This document shows positions 1 through 7,702 of a stretch of 28,040 bases of DNA, one piece after another. The DNA is from CAYOVG01 sp964407285 (GTDB lineage: Bacteria > Desulfobacterota > Syntrophobacteria > Syntrophobacterales > Syntrophobacteraceae), in contig CAYOVG010000041.1 in the NCBI GenBank assembly GCA_964407285.1, forward strand, positions 1 to 28,040, in the 5' to 3' direction. Under the pieces are notes generated by a model. The model worked only from the letters and a program-made list of their open reading frames with translations, was not told where the DNA came from and ran no database searches. The position numbers were made by a program, and so were the translations under genes. How positions within the stretch are numbered: the first letter of the stretch is position 1; each line of letters opens with the position of its first letter.

Positions 1-1035
1 GGGGGCAAGGGCGGAAGCGGTCGTGAGGACCAGGCGATTGTGCCCCTCCCTGAGCGCGCGCAAGCCGCCGGGAAGATCCAGAACTTTTCCCGAGCCCGTC
101 TTCGCGCTCCAGGTCCGCACGAGTTCCACATGAACGGAGTAGAACCCCAGCATGTGCCCCTGCAGCTTCGAGACCGCAAAGCGAAGAATGCGTCTCGCGA
201 GGGCGGGGCCTTCCGACTGCAGAGTTTGCATGTCCAGTACGACGCGGGAGCGGTCCTCGTCCAGGCAGACGGTCGGCCAGAGCGCTTGCAGGCGTCCCTC
301 CCAGAACGACTCCTCGTCCCTCGCCAGTTCCGCATGCCGGCATATGGCGTCGACCGCCCGGGAGTGGAAATATTTTTCCAGCAGAGGCAATATTTCCAGC
401 CGCAGAGCATTGCGCCGACAGAACGGCTCCAGGTTGGAGGCATCCACCCGGAAGGAGAGGCGCTGCCTCTCCAGGTATTCCATGATTTCCCCGCGGGAAG
501 CGGAAAGAAGCGGGCGCACGATGCCGCCGGCGGCGAGGGGGCGCATCCCCGCCAGGCCGGAGGGGCCCGCGCCCCGGAAGAGCCTCAGCAGCACCTCCTC
601 GGCCTGGTCATCCGCGTTGTGGCCCAGGGCCAGCTTCCGTGCTCCGGATTGCGCCAGCGCTTCCCTGAAAAAGGCGTGTCGACAGTCGCGGGCAGCCATT
701 TCCAGGGACATGCCGCTGCTCTCGCGGTACCCGCGCACATCCGCGCCGCCGGAGATGAAGGGGCATTTCCAGCGCTCGGCCAGAGCGCGGACGAATTCCA
801 TGTCCTCTTGCGAAGCGCTGCCTCGCAACCGGTGGTCGAAATGAGCGACGGTGATCCGTTTCCAGTTCAGGATTTCCCGCAGGGAGTGCAAGGCGTGCAG
901 GAGGGCCACCGAGTCCGGCCCTCCTGAAACTGCGGCGATGATGTGGTCTTGGGGGGTGATCAGCCGATGAAGGCGGATAAATTCCAGGATTTTGGAGTGG
1001 AAGGGATCCGTGGGATCGCTCCGCTTTACACTCAT
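1..1035 (-). CDS. tilS: tRNA(Ile)-lysidine synthase TilS (3' end cut by window start)
   Basis: The minus-strand reading frame from ATG at 1035 stays open to the window edge (345 codons; the C-terminal part is missing). It carries the N-type ATP-pyrophosphatase P-loop SGGPDS at residues 37-42, then an AHFDHRLRG segment and a GHNADDQAEEVLLRLFRG segment, which together are diagnostic of TilS. The family ligates lysine to C34 of the AUA-reading tRNA-Ile with ATP, making lysidine in the cytoplasm; it is essential in most bacteria. The start codon overlaps the stop of the upstream membrane-protein gene by four bases (ATGA), so translation is probably coupled. The visible part has no frameshift. The identification is firm; only the C-terminus is unseen. 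Confidence 0.95.
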   Translation of the reverse strand, partial: MSVKRSDPTDPFHSKILEFIRLHRLITPQDHIIAAVSGGPDSVALLHALHSLREILNWKRITVAHFDHRLRGSASQEDMEFVRALAERWKCPFISGGADVRGYRESSGMSLEMAARDCRHAFFREALAQSGARKLALGHNADDQAEEVLLRLFRGAGPSGLAGMRPLAAGGIVRPLLSASRGEIMEYLERQRLSFRVDASNLEPFCRRNALRLEILPLLEKYFHSRAVDAICRHAELARDEESFWEGRLQALWPTVCLDEDRSRVVLDMQTLQSEGPALARRILRFAVSKLQGHMLGFYSVHVELVRTWSAKTGSGKVLDLPGGLRALREGHNRLVLTTASALAP

Positions 1036-1889
1036 GAAGTACTGCCGCAGTCCGCCGGACGCCGGAGCGTTGCCGATGCGGGTTTCTCTTCCTGTTCCCG
1101 TCCCTCCGCCGTGGGGTTATCGGCCGGTTCGACGGTGAGCAAGGGAACGGTATCCTTCATGTTCTTGCCCTGCACCAGCAGCCTGCCCTCACTGTTGAGC
1201 ACCGTGTTGTCCTCGAGGATGATCAGGCCGAACCGCTCCGCCACCTCGCTCCGGTACTGGTACTCCATGGAGCGCTTCCGGAGCCTGTAGTTCATGATGA
1301 GCATGATGAGCCCGAAGACCACCGCCACGCCCCCTATGACCGCCAGGGAAATCAGAATGATCTTGATGGACTTCTCGCCGACCGTGCCGACGAAGTTCAC
1401 GATATCGTCAAGCCGGTAGAAAAATCCGGCGGCCAGCGCCAGGAGCATGAGAAGGCCCAGAAACGGGAGCTTCTGGAAAAGGTTCACCATCATGAAGAGC
1501 TTGTAGACGTTCCCGGACTTGTTGCCGGCGAACTCCGGAGCGGCTCCGCCGTCCGCCTCGCCCTCCTCGTGCGCATCGGCTCCGCCGAAGTACTTGTTGA
1601 ACCCGACTATTATAACTCCCAGGAGAAACGTCACCGCCACGGGGACGAGAAATGCGATCAGGAAGTAGGATTTCCATGGAAACGGCGCTTCCACGGGGCC
1701 GTACCTGTCGTATCCCTGGTTCCCCATGTGAAAGAGCCAGCATGCGGAGAATACGGCCACTTCCAGCCAGCCGAGAAAAATGACGTATTTTTTGAAGATC
1801 GTCTTTCGCTCGGATTCGTCGTAGAGAGCGGCGATACCACGGGGCTGTCTTTTCTTCGATGCGGATGCATCATCGTTGGGCGTTTTCAT
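1032..1889 (-). CDS. Four-helix integral membrane protein of unknown function
   Basis: I do not recognise a named family. The 285-aa protein starts at ATG 1889 (MKTPND), preceded by AAGGA four bases upstream; an in-frame ATG at 1976 exists but has no ribosome binding site. A polar, basic N-terminus is followed by hydrophobic segments at about residues 35-53, 75-97, 143-157 and 177-199, with an acidic, Gly/Glu/Ala-rich loop between the second and third. The soluble C-terminus (about 200-285) contains RSEVAERFGLIILEDNTVLNSEGRLLVQG, given here only as a landmark, which looks like a small beta-rich cytoplasmic domain. The stop overlaps the tilS start by four bases. It lies downstream of parA on the same strand and may share its transcript. 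Function unknown. Confidence 0.8.
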   Translation of the reverse strand: MKTPNDDASASKKRQPRGIAALYDESERKTIFKKYVIFLGWLEVAVFSACWLFHMGNQGYDRYGPVEAPFPWKSYFLIAFLVPVAVTFLLGVIIVGFNKYFGGADAHEEGEADGGAAPEFAGNKSGNVYKLFMMVNLFQKLPFLGLLMLLALAAGFFYRLDDIVNFVGTVGEKSIKIILISLAVIGGVAVVFGLIMLIMNYRLRKRSMEYQYRSEVAERFGLIILEDNTVLNSEGRLLVQGKNMKDTVPLLTVEPADNPTAEGREQEEKPASATLRRPADCGSTS

Positions 1890-2054
1890 GGCGTCCTTAT
1901 CAGTGTTCTTCCCGTAATGGACCAGGATCTCGAGTTTGTTGACTTTGTTATATAAATATTTCCATAAACATGCCATTTAGCAGTTTATCAGAAGAAAAAT
2001 GCAGGGTCAACGGTCAATCGGCCGTTCGACTCGAACTGCTCCGCGCGAGCGCTC

Positions 2055-2825
2055 TCACGAAAAACCGAACACCTCCTTCACCAGTTCCCGATAAGCCCTG
2101 GCCCCGGCCGACGACCGCGCGTACTCCGTGGCGGACACCCCGCTGCGCGGCGCTTCGGCGACTCTCGTGTCGACGGGAATGATGGTCTTGAAAACCTTCT
2201 CACCGTACCTGCTTCTCATGTCTTCCACCGACCTTTGGGCCTCCCTTGTGCGCTGATTGTACATGGTCCCGAAATAGCCCAGTATTGTGATGTCGGAATT
2301 CAGCCTGCGCCGGATCTTTTCCACGAACCGTCCGGTGTCCTCCGCGACTTTGAGGTCCATGTAGGCGGTCCGGAAGGGAACGAGCACCCCCTGGGCCATT
2401 CGGAGCGCGTTCACCATCAGGAAGGGAGACATGGGGGGAAGATCCATGACAATGTAATCGTATTCGTCCGCATGTCCGGCGAAGCGCTCCAGGAGGAATT
2501 TCTCCCTGCCGGCCTCCGCCCCCAGTTCCGATTCGCAACTCGCGAGGCTGTCGTCCGATACGGCGACATACAGATTCGCGACGGTAGTTTCGCACACGGC
2601 CTCCGAGACGTTGCCGTTCGGGTCGCACAGGACGTCCGCGAGCGTCCTGCTTGCGGAATCGAGCTGAATTCCCAGGTGTGAAGTTGCCCCGGTATATGGA
2701 TCGAGATCCACCAGGAGCGTTTTCTTTCCGGCGTTTGCAAGGCAGCAGGCGATGTTCACCGCGGATGTGGTTTTGCCCACCCCGCCCTTGAGAGACAAGA
2801 TGGCCACTATTCTCATGTCGAGCAT
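2055..2825 (-). CDS. ParA/MinD-type deviant Walker ATPase (orphan ParA)
   Basis: The 256-aa protein begins almost at its deviant Walker A motif, KGGVGKTT at residues 13-20, followed by a LLVDLDP switch-like segment and the Walker B-like YIVMDLPP stretch. This is the Soj/ParA group: dimeric ATPases that bind DNA or membrane when ATP-bound and position chromosomes, plasmids or cell-surface machines. There is no N-terminal HTH, so it is of the short type. GGAGG lies nine bases before the chosen ATG; a second ATG three codons in is possible. The neighbouring upstream gene encodes a winged-helix protein, a plausible partner. No parB with an HTH and no parS-like cluster is evident nearby, so a role in chromosome partition is not established. 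Confidence 0.9.
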   Translation of the reverse strand: MLDMRIVAILSLKGGVGKTTSAVNIACCLANAGKKTLLVDLDPYTGATSHLGIQLDSASRTLADVLCDPNGNVSEAVCETTVANLYVAVSDDSLASCESELGAEAGREKFLLERFAGHADEYDYIVMDLPPMSPFLMVNALRMAQGVLVPFRTAYMDLKVAEDTGRFVEKIRRRLNSDITILGYFGTMYNQRTREAQRSVEDMRSRYGEKVFKTIIPVDTRVAEAPRSGVSATEYARSSAGARAYRELVKEVFGFS

Positions 2826-2977
2826 CCCGATTCTCCTCCTTCTTCCGGCGGCCGGTCCGGTGGTCGGCGGCGCATCGACGCCTCACCGGAATAACGCCCA
2901 CCGGCCTGAATGGATGGATGATGCAATGATGCGAACGGGGCAAAACCAACATTTCGGGAAGATCGAAGAGCGGGAGT

Positions 2978-3406
2978 TCAGCTCTTCGACGGAGGCTGGT
3001 CTCCCCCCTGGACGTTCACGGCATAGTACCGTCCGAGTATCTCATCGACCTTTCCCTCCCTGACCAGGGTCTTCAAGAGCGGAAGAGCACTCATTCTATC
3101 CATTTCCAGGCGCGTCGATATCTCCTGGACCGTTGCTCCCAGATTGGTGGCTTCCAGGTAAGACATGATGCTTCGGGTCGCCTCGGCCCTCGGGTCGGCG
3201 GCTGCGTCGGCGTGGGTGTGGGCATCGGCGGAAGATCCGGCGCGAACTTCATCGGGGGCGTCAACACCCTTCTCAGCCACGCCGGGGGGCGGCGCGTCGG
3301 GCCGCGGGATTTCGGTTGTTCCTCCGCTCAGCCCCAGCAGCGCTATGGCCATATTCCAGTTGAATTCAATGAGTCCCGTAATGCACTTTCCAAAAGCGTT
3401 CATCAT
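2978..3406 (-). CDS. Small protein with C-terminal winged-helix domain
   Basis: The 142-aa protein has three parts: a hydrophobic or amphipathic N-terminus (about residues 1-29, with NWNMAIALLGLSGG), a low-complexity Pro/Ala/Asp/His-rich linker (about 30-75), and a compact C-terminal domain (about 76-135). The last part reads as a winged helix: helix, then TVQEISTRLEMDRMSALPLLKTL as the helix-turn-helix region, then a wing ending GRYYAV. The start at ATG 3406 is chosen because GGAGGGAGG lies directly before it; another ATG follows immediately, and the upstream ATG at 3424 has no ribosome binding site. It precedes parA on the same strand with about 150 bases between. A DNA-binding or membrane-tethered adaptor for the ParA is an inference. 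Confidence 0.8.
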   Translation of the reverse strand: MMNAFGKCITGLIEFNWNMAIALLGLSGGTTEIPRPDAPPPGVAEKGVDAPDEVRAGSSADAHTHADAAADPRAEATRSIMSYLEATNLGATVQEISTRLEMDRMSALPLLKTLVREGKVDEILGRYYAVNVQGGDQPPSKS

Positions 3407-3604
3407 ACGCCTCCCTCCTGTCATACCATCCGGAGAAGTGAAAAGATCAGAACGGGTCCGAACCCGGCGCTCCCTTAAGACACTCCTTTCGAACTTTGCT
3501 TCAAAAGGCTTCGGAGACAGGAGCAGGTCCCGTTCTCATGGCGCCACGAGGATTAAACGCGCAACTGGTAGAACATATACAACACGATAGTTAAGGATTC
3601 AAGC

Positions 3605-3682
3605 GACTTCATTCAATGGTTCAGGGCGGCTTCCCGGCCCTTTCTCATTACTTGCGCCTACATGAAGGAGCCCATTGAAGTC
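3605..3682. repeat. Bulged inverted repeat downstream of the zinc-ribbon gene
   Basis: GACTTC-ATTC-AATGG at 3605-3619 can pair with CCATTGAAGTC at 3672-3682, forming 11 base pairs with a 4-base bulge. Inside lies a second, smaller pairing of AGGGC with GCCCT around 3622-3641. No T-tract follows on either strand, so an intrinsic terminator is not supported. It may be the structured 3' end of the zinc-ribbon transcript, or chance. Confidence 0.3.
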
Positions 3683-3698
3683 GGAATCGCGGCAGGAG

Positions 3699-3905
3699 TC
3701 ACTCCTCGTTCCAGAAGACGATCTTTCCCCAAAATACGGGTTTGAGCCGCATCCTGCCGTCATCCGCTTCCTCCAGGTATATCCGGGCGCATTCAGTGCA
3801 AGCCGGACCATATTCCGCCCGGTCCTCAAAAAAGGAAGGAATCCACCCTTCTTGGACAGTTTCCTCGGGTGACTCGGCAACTTTTCCGCATACAGCACAC
3901 AGCAT
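3699..3905 (-). CDS. 68-aa zinc-ribbon-like small protein
   Basis: The chosen start, ATG 3905, has GGAG six bases upstream; in-frame ATGs at 3917 and 3974 lack a ribosome binding site. The protein opens MLCAVCGK and carries CxxC pairs at Cys3/Cys6 and Cys36/Cys39, the spacing of a zinc ribbon. Between them is a conserved-looking GWIPSFFE segment, and the end is acidic then aromatic (KPVFWGKIVFWNEE). No catalytic motif is visible. It stands alone, about 290 bases upstream of the winged-helix gene on the same strand. The function is unknown; metal-binding protein is the safest description. Confidence 0.72.
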   Translation of the reverse strand: MLCAVCGKVAESPEETVQEGWIPSFFEDRAEYGPACTECARIYLEEADDGRMRLKPVFWGKIVFWNEE

Positions 3906-4029
3906 CGCATTCTCCATTGAGAAATCGGGTTTACGGCAACGGTGAATGGTAGCCGAGGACCCGTTCATTGTCAATTTGGGGAGGCGTCCTTGAGGCGGCG
4001 GTTGTTCTTTTCATGAGAATCCCATGCTG

Positions 4030-4062
4030 ATTGTATGTTAAAATATTAATATAAGAATAAAG
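4030..4062 (+). promoter_or_regulatory. AT-rich tract, possible promoter of the 4101 gene
   Basis: A strikingly AT-rich stretch in a GC-rich window lies about 40-70 bases before the 4101 start. It includes TTGTAT at 4031-4036 and, 16 bases on, AAGAAT at 4053-4058 (four matches to the -10 consensus). The boxes are poor; the base composition is the main evidence. Confidence 0.22.
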
Positions 4063-4100
4063 CGGAATCTGTTGATACGCAATTTAGAAGGGATATAGGG

Positions 4101-4661
4101 ATGGCGGCAGGCCCGAAACGGAAGCCGAAAAAGAAAACGAAGAGCGAGCGACGCAAAGCGGCGAGTCGATCTCTGCATTCGAAGCTGCTGGAGGAAATGG
4201 GTGGAAAAGGGCAACTGGACGATACGTTGGTCCTCGTCGATCCCCCCCGAGCGGAAAAAATGTCCGAGGTGCTGCTCGATTATGCCGAACCGTTGATGGA
4301 CGAGATACCCGTCGATGATGAAGCGCAATCCCGGAAAGCTTTGTCGATCGCCATGTTGTGTTGGAATGCCGCCCTTGCGACCGAAGAACAACGCGAAGAG
4401 ATGCTCGTGAAATTCCTCGAACTCACAAAAGCGAGAACCGAATCGGAACGGGAAGAAGTTCTCGAGATGCTTCGGTTTATGGTTCAACGGAAAAATGAGT
4501 TATTTCCGAAAATCGAGCGGTTCATTGTCGGGTTCGAGGTTAAGACAGCAAAGCGAAGAAGAGAAGTTGTCGTGGTGTCGACCTTGGAGAAAGGGCACAT
4601 CAGGAAGCTGCTGCCGAAGGTGAGGAAGCCATGGTGGCGACGCATCCTGTTTTGGATGTGA
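4101..4661 (+). CDS. Hypothetical charged cytoplasmic protein, 186 aa
   Basis: I do not recognise this protein. It starts at ATG 4101 after AGAAGGGATATAGGG, which supplies a weak ribosome binding site. The N-terminus is strongly basic (KRKPKKKTKSERRKAASR), followed by a helical, mostly acidic body rich in Glu, Leu and Met (about residues 25-150). The C-terminus is again basic and aromatic (KVRKPWWRRILFWM). No membrane segment or signal peptide is evident, although the terminal WWRRILFWM could be an amphipathic membrane-binding helix. Codon use matches the surrounding genes. It is a single gene, with a probable promoter of purC beyond its 3' end. Real by length, composition and start context; function unknown. 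Confidence 0.7.
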   Translation: MAAGPKRKPKKKTKSERRKAASRSLHSKLLEEMGGKGQLDDTLVLVDPPRAEKMSEVLLDYAEPLMDEIPVDDEAQSRKALSIAMLCWNAALATEEQREEMLVKFLELTKARTESEREEVLEMLRFMVQRKNELFPKIERFIVGFEVKTAKRRREVVVVSTLEKGHIRKLLPKVRKPWWRRILFWM

Positions 4662-4734
4662 AACGGAGTCGTCGCCTTTCTCGAATCCCTCGACCACGGA
4701 ACCCTCTATCTGTCCGCGGGCTTCTCAAATCATC

Positions 4735-4762
4735 TTCACATATTTCCCGATTTGGGTAGAAT
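4735..4762 (+). promoter_or_regulatory. Sigma-70-like promoter upstream of purC
   Basis: TTCACA at 4735-4740 and TAGAAT at 4757-4762 are separated by 16 bases. Transcription from here would give a leader of about 190 bases before the purC start. I see no recognised riboswitch in that leader. Confidence 0.35.
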
Positions 4763-4878
4763 AGATTTCGTAAGATTCGGACGGATGGAAAGGCGCTATG
4801 AAATCATCGGAGAAAAGGAAGAGAATTCCCTGCCCGGGAAACGACAAAGAGGTATTTCTTCCGTGATTTTCGTAGCCT

Positions 4879-4914
4879 GAATACAAATGGAATACGCGCG
4901 AATACAAGGCGCGC
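4879..4914 (+). repeat. Three spaced GAATAC repeats plus small GC hairpin in purC leader
   Basis: GAATAC occurs at 4879, 4890 and 4900, spaced 11 and 10 bases, close to one helical turn each. The last copy lies in the loop of a short CGCGC/GCGCG inverted repeat (4895-4914). They sit 50-80 bases before the purC start. An operator is possible; chance cannot be excluded. Confidence 0.3.
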
Positions 4915-4961
4915 ACGACGGAGCGGACCCTATTTCTTTGATTCTTCGGAGGAAAATTCAA

Positions 4962-5855
4962 ATGCAAGAGGCTCTTTTCGAAACCCGTTTTCCGGACCTG
5001 CAACTCCACTCCCGTGGAAAAGTAAGAGATGTCTACGACCTGGGGGATTCCCTGCTCATCGTGGCCACGGACCGCATATCCGCTTTCGACGTGGTAATGC
5101 CCAACCCCATCCCGGACAAGGGCCGGATACTCAACCAGGTTTCGGCTTACTGGCTGAATTACCTGGGCGACATCACGGAAAACCACATGATGAGCACGAA
5201 CGTGGACGAATACCCGGACTCCTGCCGCCCGTACGCATCGGACCTGGCCGGGCGCAGCATGCTGGTGAGGAAAGCGAAACCCCTCCCGGTGGAGTGCATC
5301 GTCAGGGGCTATATCATCGGGTCGGGGTGGAAAGACTACAAAAAGACGGGCAAGGTCTGCGGGATCGAACTGCCCGCGGGACTGCGCGAGGCGGAAAAGC
5401 TCCCCAAAGCCCTCTTCACGCCCTCCACCAAGGCAGAGATGGGGCAGCACGACGAGAACATCTCCTTCGACCGCATGGTCCAGGCGGTCGGCGAGGAAAC
5501 TGCCGTCAAGGTCCGTGACGTCAGCCTGAAGCTCTACGAAAAAGGGGCGGAACACGCGCTGAAATGCGGGATCATCCTTGCGGACACCAAGTTCGAATTC
5601 GGCGTGCTCGACGGTCGCCTCATCCTCATCGATGAAGTGCTCACTCCCGATTCGAGCCGTTTCTGGCCCGCCGACCGCTATGAGGTGGGCCGGAGCCCGG
5701 AGAGCTTCGACAAGCAGTACTTGCGGGACTACCTGGTTCAGTCGGGGTGGAAGACGTCCGATGCTCCCCCGCGGCTTCCCCCGGACGTGGTCGCCAACAC
5801 CAGGGCGAGATATCTCGAAGCCTTGAAACGGCTGACCGGCAAGGACCTGGCGTGA
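4962..5855 (+). CDS. purC: SAICAR synthase (phosphoribosylaminoimidazole-succinocarboxamide synthase)
   Basis: The 297-aa protein catalyses ATP-dependent joining of CAIR and aspartate to give SAICAR in de novo purine synthesis (cytoplasm). Recognisable family landmarks are GKVRDVYD at residues 19-26, ATDRISAFD at 35-43, the PDKGRILNQVS segment, the KPLPVECIVRGY segment and GSGWKDY. Near the C-terminus is a LIDEVLTPDSSRFWP stretch typical of the enzyme. Length is normal for the ~295-aa bacterial type. The start is set by GGAGG eight bases before ATG 4962; the longer frame from 4887 adds unconserved residues. The stop overlaps the GTG of the next gene by four bases (GTGA), so the two are probably translated together. 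Confidence 0.97.
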   Translation: MQEALFETRFPDLQLHSRGKVRDVYDLGDSLLIVATDRISAFDVVMPNPIPDKGRILNQVSAYWLNYLGDITENHMMSTNVDEYPDSCRPYASDLAGRSMLVRKAKPLPVECIVRGYIIGSGWKDYKKTGKVCGIELPAGLREAEKLPKALFTPSTKAEMGQHDENISFDRMVQAVGEETAVKVRDVSLKLYEKGAEHALKCGIILADTKFEFGVLDGRLILIDEVLTPDSSRFWPADRYEVGRSPESFDKQYLRDYLVQSGWKTSDAPPRLPPDVVANTRARYLEALKRLTGKDLA

Positions 5856-7018
5856 GCACGGGACCGGAGTGCGGCCGGTCGCCCGCGGGCGGCTTCGGCG
5901 CGCTCGCTGCCGTAAGCCTTTCCATGCTGGACTGGAGCGACCGGAGTTTCGCCGTTTCGCGCGGCGCCCCGGACCCGGCGCTGGAGGAGTCGCTTGCCCG
6001 GTGCGGGTTGCTTTCGCCCCCGTGGCTGCTTACCATGAGCGAGGGAGAAGCGTACGCCGTCGTCGACGGGTTCAAGCGGCTGGAATGGCTGCGCGGCCGG
6101 GGGACGGAGCGCGTCGAGTGCTTCGTGTTTCCCCGGACTTCGGACCGGAACCGGCTCATGCTCCGCCGCATCGAGGCAAAGCTCTTCGGCCCTGCTCCAA
6201 ACATCGCCGAAAAGGCCTGGATCGTGGCCCGGCTGGCCGAAATACTGCCCGGCGAAGCTCTTGGTCCCTACCTGAAGGCGCTCGGCATCCCGGCGCGGCC
6301 GGAAGCGGTCGAACGGTGGACGCGGCTGGCGTCCGCCGACGAATCCCTCCTGGAAGCCGCGGCGCTGGAGGAGATCTGCGATCGAGCGGCCCTCGAGATG
6401 GTATCCTGGGAGGAGGGCGACGCCAGGGCGGAGGCAGTGGCCATGCTCAGGGAACTGCGTTGCAGCGCGAGCATCCAGGTGGAATTGCTCGAGAGGATTA
6501 CGGAAATAGCCCTGGCAGGCCACGGAGCGGCGGACAGGGCGGGGGTCCTGCGCGCCCCCGAGGTCCGGGCGGTCCTCACCCATGCGAGCTGGAACCGGCG
6601 CGCAAAAACTCAGGCATTGCGGGACCTCTTCCACAGCCGGCGATTCCCGAGGCTCCATGCGCGAGAGGAGCGCTTCAGGCGCGAAGTCGCGGCGATTCGC
6701 TTTCCCGATTCCATCCATATCATTCACCCACCCGCCTTCGAGGGCGAGGAGTGGCAGCTGAGGGTCCGTTTCAGTGACTCCGAGGAGTTGCGAAACATGC
6801 TGGAAGAGGCCCTGGGCATAGCCGGCTCCCCCGGGTTCGAAGCCCTGCTGCTGCCTCACGGCGCGGATTCCTCGGCGCCGGCGGAAGGGCATGGTGTGAA
6901 CGGGCCCGGCCCGAACAGGCGCGGCCTGAACAGGCACAGCCCGGACAGGCGCGGCTCGAACAGGCGTGACCGGGAGACGCACGGCCGGAACCGGGAGGGC
7001 GGGGGAGAAAAGGAGTAG
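5852..7018 (+). CDS. ParB/Srx-like-fold protein with repetitive Arg/Asn-rich tail
   Basis: The 388-aa protein begins at GTG 5852, inside the purC stop (GTGA), with AAGGA six bases upstream. Residues about 20-95 resemble the N-terminal domain of ParB-like proteins: a probable LARCGLLSPPWLL strand-helix, then VVDGFKRLEWLRGRG in the place of the usual 'GxRR' box, then CFVFP. Residues about 100-345 are helical with no HTH I can identify. The last 40 residues are low-complexity (Asn, Arg, Gly) from a 15-bp DNA repeat. Family members range from partition proteins to nucleases and regulators, so the role is open. A product in another frame runs through the same DNA on the minus strand, but this frame has the ribosome binding site, coupling and homology signal. 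Confidence 0.78.
   Translation: MSTGPECGRSPAGGFGALAAVSLSMLDWSDRSFAVSRGAPDPALEESLARCGLLSPPWLLTMSEGEAYAVVDGFKRLEWLRGRGTERVECFVFPRTSDRNRLMLRRIEAKLFGPAPNIAEKAWIVARLAEILPGEALGPYLKALGIPARPEAVERWTRLASADESLLEAAALEEICDRAALEMVSWEEGDARAEAVAMLRELRCSASIQVELLERITEIALAGHGAADRAGVLRAPEVRAVLTHASWNRRAKTQALRDLFHSRRFPRLHAREERFRREVAAIRFPDSIHIIHPPAFEGEEWQLRVRFSDSEELRNMLEEALGIAGSPGFEALLLPHGADSSAPAEGHGVNGPGPNRRGLNRHSPDRRGSNRRDRETHGRNREGGGEKE
6908..6967 (+). repeat. Four tandem 15-bp repeats in the ParB-like gene
   Basis: Four imperfect copies of a 15-bp unit (6908-6922, 6923-6937, 6938-6952, 6953-6967) share the core GAACAGGCGC or GGACAGGCGC. They keep frame and encode repeated five-residue units of the type PNRRG, LNRHS, PDRRG and SNRRD. 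The unit length is a multiple of three, so copy-number change would lengthen the tail without a frameshift. Confidence 0.85.
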
Positions 7019-7024
7019 CGAATC

Positions 7025-7588
7025 GTGAACGTGCATACCCAATGCCTGACGCCCGACGACTGCATCCTTCTGCTGGTCGATATCCAGAAAACGATCCTCG
7101 ACCTGTGTATCGACGGGGAAAAAGTGCGCGAGAACAGCGCCCGCCTGATCGATACGGCCGGGATTTTCAATATTCCGATCTTCTTCTCGGTTCAGAATAC
7201 CGAAAAGCTCGGCGGTTTTCTCCCGCAATTGCTGGAAAGAATTCCTCAACCGAAGGTATTCAACAAACTCGAATTCAGTTGTTTCGACAATGAAGCCATT
7301 TCCGGCGTGATTGGAGAAGTGGGGAGGAGGACCCTGCTGATTGCCGGGATTGAAGGCCATATCTGCATCTTCCAGACGGCGGTCGGCGCGTTGCGCGCGG
7401 GCTACCGCACACACGTGGCCGCCGACGCGGTCTCATCCCGGAGCGCATTCAACAGGGACAAGGGTCTCGAGCGACTGGACCGGGCCGGGGCCGTTATCAG
7501 TTCGACCGAGATGATCATCTTCGAACTTCTGAACCGTGCGGGCACTCGTGAATTCCGGGCCGCCCTGCCCATGCTCAAGGCGCTTTAG
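7025..7588 (+). CDS. Isochorismatase-family cysteine hydrolase (YcaC-like)
   Basis: The 187-aa protein has the isochorismatase-hydrolase layout: LLLVDIQ with catalytic Asp19, a Lys at position 81 (FNKLEFSCF) and the nucleophile Cys114 in GIEGHICIFQTA, where GIE-x-H-x-C is the usual context. Family members hydrolyse amides or related bonds (nicotinamide, isochorismate, ureido compounds); the substrate cannot be read from sequence. YcaC-type members of this length form oligomers and often have unknown substrates. The GTG start at 7025 is preceded by AAGGAG nine bases upstream, and the gene lies six bases after the ParB-like gene stop, so it probably belongs to the purC operon. It converges on queA. 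Confidence 0.9.
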   Translation: MNVHTQCLTPDDCILLLVDIQKTILDLCIDGEKVRENSARLIDTAGIFNIPIFFSVQNTEKLGGFLPQLLERIPQPKVFNKLEFSCFDNEAISGVIGEVGRRTLLIAGIEGHICIFQTAVGALRAGYRTHVAADAVSSRSAFNRDKGLERLDRAGAVISSTEMIIFELLNRAGTREFRAALPMLKAL

Positions 7589-7702
7589 CCCGAATACCTT
7601 TGCACCTCGAAGATGCGCCGGGGCAGGGGCCGGATGCATCGGAACGCCGCACGACCGCCGCGCGCGCCCGGCTCATTGGTCCCCACCGGCTTGCGCTTTG
7701 CG

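Noticed and set aside
40..927. Plus-strand frames at the window start
   Set aside because: They are antisense to tilS, which shows the SGGPDS loop on the minus strand.
5738..7414. A 558-codon open frame on the minus strand across the ParB-like and isochorismatase genes
   Set aside because: It is an antisense shadow of GC-rich coding DNA; the plus-strand frames have ribosome binding sites, coupling and recognisable families.
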